17,242 bases of DNA from positions 1-17,242 of the forward strand of contig JAAYQB010000099.1 in the NCBI GenBank assembly GCA_012519525.1. Direction: 5' to 3'. Source of the stretch: Bacteroidales bacterium (GTDB taxonomy: Bacteria; Bacteroidota; Bacteroidia; Bacteroidales; WCHB1-69). The position numbers were made by a program, and so were the translations under genes. Below, piece after piece: positions 7,731 to 13,224 of the stretch (within the stretch, counting starts at the first letter, position 1; each line of letters opens with the position of its first letter). The notes beneath the pieces were generated by a model. The model was not told the DNA's origin and did no database searches. It saw nothing but the letters and a program-made list of their open reading frames with translations.

Positions 7731-8618
7731 TTAAAAGTTTGCAAACCATTCATAGCTTTCAATTTTTTGATACTCTTTTGGAACAGCTTTCAAAACAACT
7801 CCTTCCTTTTCTGTCGGTCTATATGCAGCTTTTTTTGTTTTTATAAATTGACCCTTATTGTTTACATCTGGATAAATGAATTCAACTGTGTCAACTTGAA
7901 GACCATTCCATTTGTATTTATAAAGTCCTACTTCTCCTGGGTGTCCATATTCTACTCCACGAATTATTTTCTCTTTCGCTGAAAATGTCGGATTGATAAA
8001 CTCGTAGTCCTGAGTAAAATTTCCTTTTTCGGGTTGATTCAAATAAACATTATAAATATCACGTCTGCAACAGCCTGAATTAGGATACCAATGAACAAGA
8101 AAATCTTTGTATCCGTCACCATTTACGTCAAATATTGTATCACGAATATAGGTCATTCCATCTTGTTCTCTCTCTATTAACTTTTCTGTTTTGTTACCAT
8201 TTATTTTGTAAAGGTTGAGATAAGTTGCCCAAGGAACTTGTCTGCGTAACAAAAAATATTTAATCTGGTCGTTAAATATTCTACCGATTACGATTTCAAT
8301 GTTGATTATATATAGACTATCATCAGGTTGAAATTCATATTGTTTGGTAAATTCGTTCTTTTTGAACTCTGCTTGAGCGATTTTAAAAGCATCTTTCAAT
8401 GCCATATCAAGACGTAAACTATCAGTTCTGTTTTTTTCTTCTATTTGTTTTTGTCTTTTTTCTTTTGTTAGTTGTTTTTTAGTATCAATTGATTTAATAC
8501 TATCAACTTGAGTATTAGATTTTTTATCTTGGGTTGCAGTTTGTCCACAACCCAAAATTATTGTCATAATTATCAATGCTAATATGTTCGTTGTTGTCTT
8601 TATACGATAGTATCTCAT
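7731..8618 (-). CDS. Uncharacterised lipoprotein with an Asp-rich calcium-loop-like motif
   Basis: The 295-residue protein has a basic N-terminus (MRYYRIKTTT), a hydrophobic stretch and a lipobox ILGC, so Cys24 is the likely lipidated residue and the protein should sit in the inner or outer membrane facing the periplasm. Residues 30-65 are a charged, Lys/Glu-rich linker. The rest looks globular, with DVNGDGYKD at 164-172 matching the DxNxDGxxD calcium-loop pattern of FG-GAP/VCBS repeats, followed by a conspicuous Cys-Cys pair at 183-184. A single motif of this kind is not enough to call a beta propeller. No enzyme signature was seen. It appears to be a single-gene unit with its own promoter just upstream and a possible terminator downstream. 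The function is unknown. Confidence 0.85.
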   Translation of the reverse strand: MRYYRIKTTTNILALIIMTIILGCGQTATQDKKSNTQVDSIKSIDTKKQLTKEKRQKQIEEKNRTDSLRLDMALKDAFKIAQAEFKKNEFTKQYEFQPDDSLYIINIEIVIGRIFNDQIKYFLLRRQVPWATYLNLYKINGNKTEKLIEREQDGMTYIRDTIFDVNGDGYKDFLVHWYPNSGCCRRDIYNVYLNQPEKGNFTQDYEFINPTFSAKEKIIRGVEYGHPGEVGLYKYKWNGLQVDTVEFIYPDVNNKGQFIKTKKAAYRPTEKEGVVLKAVPKEYQKIESYEWFANF

Positions 8619-8973
8619 AATGTTTTTTATTTCTTTTAATTTTTGGCAAAAATAATAATTTATTTTGAGTTTATATCCTTAGAAAATAATTTTTTTAAAT
8701 TCTGTATATTTGAATTGGTCGGGCAATTCTTTGTGACGGCAAGCGACACCTATTTGTCCTGCAATAATTGGATAAACGTATCTATTTCTGATTCTGACAA
8801 TTTTTTTAATTGCATTTACTATATTCAACTGATTTACTGTAGTATATATAAGATGTGTGGAATTATTATTAATAATGATATACGAATGTTATCAATTTTA
8901 CGTTAATAGTGTAATTTTATTTCGCAAATTATTAGATAGTGGGATTTATTGTATAATCATTAAAATAATAGAT
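8619..8973. other. Divergent intergenic region (355 bp) with a possible gene relic
   Basis: It separates the minus-strand lipoprotein gene from the plus-strand radical SAM operon and must contain both promoters. Only the minus-strand one is clear. A minus-strand reading frame at 8660-8815 starts with an ATG and has coding-like composition, but a TAG interrupts it after 21 codons, so it may be a decayed small gene. No convincing promoter of the TAnnTTTG form was found for the gene at 8974. Confidence 0.5.
8647..8654 (-). promoter_or_regulatory. Predicted -7 promoter element for the 7731-8618 lipoprotein gene
   Basis: TATTTTTG on the minus strand (8654-8647) matches TAnnTTTG exactly and lies 29 bp upstream of the ATG at 8618, implying a leader of about 20 nt. 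A clear -33 TTG is not visible. Confidence 0.45.
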
Positions 8974-9339
8974 ATGAAAAGAAATATACTTAGAAAAATA
9001 ATCGGAGGGATAAGTTTAACATCTGTAATGTTTGTTTTTCAAGCATGCTATGGTACGCCTCAGGATTTCGGATTTGATTTATTGGTTCAAGGTCAAGTAA
9101 AATCGAAGACATCGGGATTGCCAATTAAAGGAATTAAAGTTTCAGTTGTCAACAATATGCAATATGAGATGACCGATGAAGAAGGTAGGTTTTCATTTTA
9201 TACGGAAAGGTTTGGAAGTTTAAAGTTACGATTTCAAGATATTGATTCTACTGAAAACGGATTGTATATTAATAAGGATACTATATTGACAGATTTGGAT
9301 AGAAATGTGTATTTAGCTATAGATTTGGAAGAAAAATAA
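8974..9339 (+). CDS. Radical SAM-associated putative lipoprotein (TIGR04134-like)
   Basis: I place the start at the ATG at 8974 (121 residues) rather than further upstream, because MKRNILRKIIGGISLTSVMFVFQAC is then a proper lipoprotein signal with Cys25 lipidated. The mature protein begins CYGTPQDF, the conserved start I recall for lipoproteins paired with TIGR04133 radical SAM enzymes. Residues 36-75 resemble a small carboxypeptidase-regulatory-like beta domain (VQGQVKSKTSGLPIKGIKV, then TDEEGRFSF). The stop codon TAA (9337-9339) is followed immediately by the ATG of the radical SAM gene, so the two are translationally coupled. The pairing suggests that this lipoprotein is the substrate or the partner of the enzyme. 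The modification, if any, is not known. Family call is by motif memory plus context. Confidence 0.8.
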   Translation: MKRNILRKIIGGISLTSVMFVFQACYGTPQDFGFDLLVQGQVKSKTSGLPIKGIKVSVVNNMQYEMTDEEGRFSFYTERFGSLKLRFQDIDSTENGLYINKDTILTDLDRNVYLAIDLEEK

Positions 9340-10404
9340 ATGCTTTCATCAGTCAAGAAATACGTTTTCAGGAAATTTAGAGATTCTGAAACAAAACGAC
9401 ACGAACTGAATTATTTGTTTTGGGAGTGTACCACACGATGTAATTTAAATTGCTTGCATTGTGGAAGCGATTGCTCAAAAGATAGTTTGCATCCGGATAT
9501 GCCCGCAGAAGATTTTCTTAAGGCGATTGATACAATAAAAAACATACCACAAAATTTTACGGTTGTATTTACGGGTGGTGAACCTCTTTTACGAAAAGAT
9601 ATAGAGTTTTGCGGTAAAGAGCTACGGAAACGAGGTTTTAAATGGTCAATAGTTTCAAACGGACATTTATACGATAAAGAAAGACATATTTCATTGCTAA
9701 ATGCCGGAATAGGTGCTTTAACAATAAGTTTAGACGGACTCAAAGAATCTCATAATTGGCTGAGAAATAATGAAAAAAATTTCGATAAGGTAATAAATGC
9801 AATCGAATTGGCATCATCTTCCCATCGTATCAACTTCGATATTGTAACTTGTGTAAACCAAAGGAATATCAATGAACTTCAACAGATACGGGAATTGTTA
9901 ATCTCGAAAAATGCCAAAGCATGGCGATTGTTTACTATTATTCCTATCGGGCGAGCTGCACATAATTCGGATTTGTTATTGACAGACAATCAATTTGTTC
10001 AATTAATGGATTTTATAGTTGAGTGTCGAAAATCCAAAGAAATAGATGTGAAATTTAGTTGTGAAGGTTATGTGGGAAAATATGAATCATTGGTAAGGGA
10101 TTCCTATTTCTTTTGCAGAGCAGGGATTAATATCGGTTCGATTCTTATTGACGGTTCGATTTCTGCTTGTCCGAATATTGACAGGACTTTTTCGCAAGGG
10201 AATATTTATACGGACAATTTTTATGAGGTGTGGAAAGACAAATTTCAAGTTTTTCGAAACAGAAAATGGACAAAAATTGGTCAATGCGAATCGTGCAAAG
10301 ATTTTAAAGATTGTCTGGGAAACGGATTTCATAACTGGCATGGAGGAAAGAAAAATGTATTGGTCTGCCATAATGAGAAAATAGAAAAAAATGCTAAAAA
10401 TTAA
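9340..10404 (+). CDS. Radical SAM/SPASM protein of the rSAM-lipoprotein system (TIGR04133-like)
   Basis: A 354-residue cytoplasmic iron-sulfur enzyme. The radical SAM motif CNLNCLHC gives Cys34, Cys38 and Cys41 for the SAM-binding 4Fe-4S cluster; two more cysteines flank it (Cys30, Cys45). TGGEP at 78-82 is the SAM-binding segment, and the TIM-barrel pattern continues with SLDG (130-133). The C-terminal SPASM region has Cys259, Cys277, Cys316, Cys319, Cys325 and Cys343, enough for one or two auxiliary clusters, as in peptide-modifying enzymes. It starts one base after the lipoprotein stop codon, which strongly ties the two. SPASM proteins usually modify peptides or proteins, so the adjacent lipoprotein is the natural candidate substrate, but this is unproven. 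The 70-bp direct repeat starts right after the stop codon. Confidence 0.88.
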   Translation: MLSSVKKYVFRKFRDSETKRHELNYLFWECTTRCNLNCLHCGSDCSKDSLHPDMPAEDFLKAIDTIKNIPQNFTVVFTGGEPLLRKDIEFCGKELRKRGFKWSIVSNGHLYDKERHISLLNAGIGALTISLDGLKESHNWLRNNEKNFDKVINAIELASSSHRINFDIVTCVNQRNINELQQIRELLISKNAKAWRLFTIIPIGRAAHNSDLLLTDNQFVQLMDFIVECRKSKEIDVKFSCEGYVGKYESLVRDSYFFCRAGINIGSILIDGSISACPNIDRTFSQGNIYTDNFYEVWKDKFQVFRNRKWTKIGQCESCKDFKDCLGNGFHNWHGGKKNVLVCHNEKIEKNAKN

Positions 10405-10432
10405 GAATTTGAGGAAATTTTTAATACGATTA

Positions 10433-10452
10433 TTATTTTAAATTTAAAATAA
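10433..10452. promoter_or_regulatory. 20-bp perfect AT palindrome in the left repeat, possible operator
   Basis: Ten-base arms read TTATTTTAAA and TTTAAAATAA with no mismatch. The palindrome sits where the -33 region of the adjacent -7 element (10458) should be, so a bound protein could block the promoter. The right copy of the repeat carries the identical palindrome at 13175-13194. All bases are A or T, so chance is not excluded. Confidence 0.35.
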
Positions 10453-10457
10453 ATTAC

Positions 10458-10465
10458 TAATTTTG
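10458..10465 (+). promoter_or_regulatory. Predicted -7 promoter element in the left repeat copy
   Basis: TAATTTTG followed by CAG matches TAnnTTTG. It is identical in the right copy, 13200-13207, upstream of the helicase. From here a transcript of the restriction gene would have a leader of about 125 nt. Confidence 0.5.
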
Positions 10466-10565
10466 CAGAAATTTTATAATATTAAAAATTATTAGTTAAA
10501 TAGACTGACATTATAGCGGATATTAAAAAATAACAAAGACTTAGCATTTTAACAATAAAATTGGT

Positions 10566-10590
10566 TAAATTTGTAAACTAAAACACAAGG
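10566..10590 (+). promoter_or_regulatory. Proximal promoter element and ribosome binding site of the restriction gene
   Basis: TAAATTTG (10566-10573) matches TAnnTTTG and would give a leader of about 18 nt. AAGG at 10587-10590 lies 7 nt before the ATG at 10598 and is one of the few Shine-Dalgarno-like sites in this window, supporting that start codon. Confidence 0.5.
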
Positions 10591-10597
10591 TATTAGA

Positions 10598-11272
10598 ATG
10601 AAAAAGAAACTTACAATAGATAATTTAAAAGCAGAAGCCAAAGCCTTTTGCATCGCGGAATCTAAAATTCAGAATAAATCACTTTTTGGAATAACTGATG
10701 GAAAAGCTGTAGGAACACATATTGAACATAAGTTTCAAGAACAATTAACTTCAAAATATAAAATAGCAGTAGGTTCTTCAGCAAGTGGAATTGATTTGCC
10801 GTCAGAAGATATTTTGACAGATATTAAGGTTACATCAATTAAGCAACCACAATCATCTTGTCCGTTTAAAGATGCTAAGCAAAAGATATTTGGGCTAGGG
10901 TATAATTTACTTGTTTTTGTTTACGATAAAACAGATAATCCCAAAACTAAAACTGCTAAACTCGATTTTGTTAGTTGCTCATTTATTTCAAAAGAACGAA
11001 CAGCCGATTATACAACAACTTATCGTTTACGTGAAATGGTGAAGGATAAGGCTAATGTAGAAGATATTGTTGCTTATCTGAGTGATAAAAATATTCCTGC
11101 AGATGAAATAACTCTCAATCAGTTGGCAAAACAAATTCTGAAAACACCGCCAAATCAAGGATATTTGACTATTTCAAACGCTTTACAATGGCGACTTCAA
11201 TACCAAAGAGTTGTTACACTCGACAAGAAAATACAAGGAATAAGTAAAATAATTGATAAAGCTACCAAGTAA
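10598..11272 (+). CDS. Putative Type II restriction endonuclease, PD-(D/E)XK fold
   Basis: A 224-residue protein with a PD-(D/E)XK-like catalytic arrangement: Glu43 in GTHIEHKF, Asp66 in SGIDLP, then Asp75-Ile-Lys77 in LTDIKVTS, followed by a beta-strand (LLVFVYDKTD). This is the usual metal-binding core of Type II restriction enzymes. It should cut unmethylated DNA at a site protected by the methyltransferase encoded next to it. The TAA stop shares one base with the methyltransferase ATG (TAATG at 11270-11274), so the genes are translationally coupled with the endonuclease first. There is no separate controller (C) gene in view. Specificity cannot be read from the sequence, and I did not recognise a named enzyme. 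The call depends on the motif and the adjacent methyltransferase. Confidence 0.75.
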   Translation: MKKKLTIDNLKAEAKAFCIAESKIQNKSLFGITDGKAVGTHIEHKFQEQLTSKYKIAVGSSASGIDLPSEDILTDIKVTSIKQPQSSCPFKDAKQKIFGLGYNLLVFVYDKTDNPKTKTAKLDFVSCSFISKERTADYTTTYRLREMVKDKANVEDIVAYLSDKNIPADEITLNQLAKQILKTPPNQGYLTISNALQWRLQYQRVVTLDKKIQGISKIIDKATK

Positions 11273-13041
11273 TGAGAATATTTGAAGCAAATATTTCATT
11301 GCAGGTTTGCATGTTTTTAAAAGAGTTTTTAAACAATATTTCCTCTTTTGAAATTGCAAATAAAAAAATGTTTGATGATTTCGGTCTTATCTCTGTTTTT
11401 GAAAGCAGAGATGATTTTCAAGAATTAAAAAAGTCCGTGTCTGTTGTTGCCACAGATTTTGTTGAAGAGTCTGATAGAGTAGAATATGGAGATTTTCAAA
11501 CAAATAAGGGTTTAACAAACAGGGTTGCAAAATATTTGGCAAAAGAGAACATATCGCCGGAAATTGTTATTGAACCAACATGTGGAAAAGGTAGTTTTAT
11601 AATTGCTGCACTATCGAATTTTAAAACGCTTAAAAAAGTAGTTGGAATTGAGATTTATAAACCTTACGTTTGGGAAACTAAATTTAGTATTCTCGATTTT
11701 TTCCTCTCAAATCCTGATAGTAACAAGCCTGAAATTACAATCAAACATTGCAATATTTTCGATTTCGATTTTAAAAATATTTCTAAACGATTTCCAGATG
11801 AAAAAATATTGATAATTGGAAATCCCCCTTGGGTAACAAATGCAAAATTAGGGAGCCTCAACTCATCTAATCTTCCCCAAAAATCAAATTTCAAAAATCA
11901 AAAAGGGTTAGATGCGATGACAGGAAAGGGAAATTTTGATATTGCCGAATATATTACTTTAATGCTTTTAGATGCCTTCCACACTCATGACGGACATTTA
12001 GCACTATTGGTAAAAAACTCGGTTATAAAAAACATTGTTTTTGATCAAAAAGAGACAAAATATAAAATCGGTAAAATAAAAAAATATTGTATTGATAGTA
12101 AAAAAGAGTTTGATGTTTCGGTTGAAGCTTCTTTGTTTTGTTGCCAACTCAATTCAAGCCCAAGTGTTGAGTGTAGCGAATTTGATTTTTATAGTTTAAA
12201 GAAAAAAACAAGTTTTGGCTGGCTTAATGCTAAGTTCGTTTCTGATTTGGCTGATTATACTGAAACAAAGGAGATTGACGGAGTATCCCCTTTTGAATGG
12301 CGACAAGGAATAAAACACGATTGTTCGAATGTAATGGAACTTGAAAGGGTAAACGAACATTTTGTAAATAAACTTTCGGAAGAAATCAAACTTGAAGAAG
12401 ATTTAATCTATGGATTTCTAAAAAGTTCCGATTTGAAAAATAGAGTAATTAAAAATAGTAGAAAGCTAGTTATTCTAACCCAAACAAAAGTTGGGCAAGA
12501 AACTTCGTACATTCAACATTTGTATCCTAAAACATACAATTATTTAAAGGCAAATATTTCATCTTTTCAAGCAAGAAAGTCTAGTATTTATAGAGGAAAA
12601 CCGTTATTCTCAATTTTTGGAATAGGAGATTACTCTTTTAAACCGTACAAAGTTGCAATATCCGGATTATATAAAACATATCATTTTACATTGGTTTTAC
12701 CTCAAAATAACAAACCTATAATGCTTGACGATACTTGCTATTTTATTGGATTTGATAAAATAGAGTATGCTGTATATGCTACTATTCTATTAAATTCAGA
12801 AATAACAAAAGCATTTTTAAAATCAATTACCTTTTCCGATGCTAAGAGGGTATTTACTAAAGATATTTTAATGCGTTTAGATTTGTTAAGTATTGCTAAG
12901 GCTATCACGCAAAAGGAAATTGAAAAACAGATAAACTATTTAAACGATAATTATGGGTTAAGCGTTAATCTCTCACAATGGGATAGTTTCATAAACGAAA
13001 TGATACCAAAGAAAGAAAAACAATTGACAATATTTGAATGA
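11272..13041 (+). CDS. N6-adenine DNA methyltransferase of a Type II restriction-modification system
   Basis: A 589-residue class I SAM-dependent methyltransferase. Motif I is EPTCGKGSF (101-109), the acidic residue that ends the next strand is Glu127 in GIEIYKPY, NIFDFDF (161-167) fits motif III, and the catalytic motif IV is NPPW (184-187), typical of N6-adenine methylases. A conserved segment NAKLGSLNSSNLPQKSNF follows. The C-terminal half resembles the target-recognition region of large gamma-type (Eco57I/TaqI-like) enzymes, including FSDAKRVFTKDILMRLDLL. It should protect host DNA from the endonuclease encoded just upstream. The start at 11272 overlaps the upstream stop by one base. An alternative ATG at 11311, with a nearby AGG, would remove 13 residues and cannot be excluded. 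No specificity is deduced. Confidence 0.88.
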   Translation: MRIFEANISLQVCMFLKEFLNNISSFEIANKKMFDDFGLISVFESRDDFQELKKSVSVVATDFVEESDRVEYGDFQTNKGLTNRVAKYLAKENISPEIVIEPTCGKGSFIIAALSNFKTLKKVVGIEIYKPYVWETKFSILDFFLSNPDSNKPEITIKHCNIFDFDFKNISKRFPDEKILIIGNPPWVTNAKLGSLNSSNLPQKSNFKNQKGLDAMTGKGNFDIAEYITLMLLDAFHTHDGHLALLVKNSVIKNIVFDQKETKYKIGKIKKYCIDSKKEFDVSVEASLFCCQLNSSPSVECSEFDFYSLKKKTSFGWLNAKFVSDLADYTETKEIDGVSPFEWRQGIKHDCSNVMELERVNEHFVNKLSEEIKLEEDLIYGFLKSSDLKNRVIKNSRKLVILTQTKVGQETSYIQHLYPKTYNYLKANISSFQARKSSIYRGKPLFSIFGIGDYSFKPYKVAISGLYKTYHFTLVLPQNNKPIMLDDTCYFIGFDKIEYAVYATILLNSEITKAFLKSITFSDAKRVFTKDILMRLDLLSIAKAITQKEIEKQINYLNDNYGLSVNLSQWDSFINEMIPKKEKQLTIFE

Positions 13042-13147
13042 AAATAAAACACAAAAGTATAATCCACATCGTTAAGAACACATTCTTTAAAACTGACTAA
13101 AATTGCTACGTACTTTAACTGATATCGGATTTATTTTTACGACCTGT

Positions 13148-13217
13148 AATTTGGTGAAGTTTTTAATACGATTATTATTTTAAATTTAAAATAAATTACT
13201 AATTTTGCAGAAATTTT
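13148..13217. repeat. 70-bp direct repeat, right copy, promoter region of the helicase gene
   Basis: Second copy of the sequence at 10406-10475. It ends 8 bp before the helicase start codon and contains the same 20-bp palindrome (13175-13194) and the TAATTTTG element (13200-13207). Weaker similarity with a one-base gap runs through the start codon region, where the left copy has TTA in place of TTG. The interval between the copies holds just the restriction and methyltransferase genes. Confidence 0.93.
13200..13207 (+). promoter_or_regulatory. Predicted -7 promoter element for the helicase gene
   Basis: TAATTTTG followed by CAG matches TAnnTTTG. Transcription would start near 13212-13214, leaving only about a dozen leader bases before the TTG start at 13225. 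Confidence 0.55.
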
Positions 13218-13224
13218 TTTAATA

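Larger units (their letters stand above)
10406..10475. repeat. 70-bp direct repeat, left copy, beginning at the radical SAM stop codon
   Basis: It matches 13148-13217 at a constant offset of 2742 bp with three mismatches, all in the first 12 bases. The last 58 bp (10418-10475) are identical. Weaker similarity with a one-base gap continues to about 10487. The repeat starts two bases after the TAA of the radical SAM gene and contains a 20-bp AT palindrome and a -7 promoter element. Confidence 0.93.

Noticed and set aside
8750..8815. The 21-residue minus-strand peptide considered as a substrate peptide for the radical SAM enzyme
   Set aside because: It has the opposite strand to the enzyme, no Gly-Gly leader motif and no cysteine- or glycine-rich core.
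8643..8906. Plus-strand reading frame of 87 codons in the divergent intergenic region
   Set aside because: It has a TTG start, overlaps the lipoprotein promoter, has no recognisable motif and is rich in Ile/Asn/Phe as random AT-rich DNA would be.
8857..8973. N-terminal extension of the radical SAM-associated lipoprotein
   Set aside because: The extension would bury the lipoprotein signal inside the protein. The ATG at 8974 gives a proper signal sequence and lipobox.
10476..13147. Search for transposase, integrase or terminal inverted repeats around the restriction-modification pair
   Set aside because: Only direct repeats are visible. The inner ends (10476-10500 and 13125-13147) are not inverted copies of each other, so no transposon was called.
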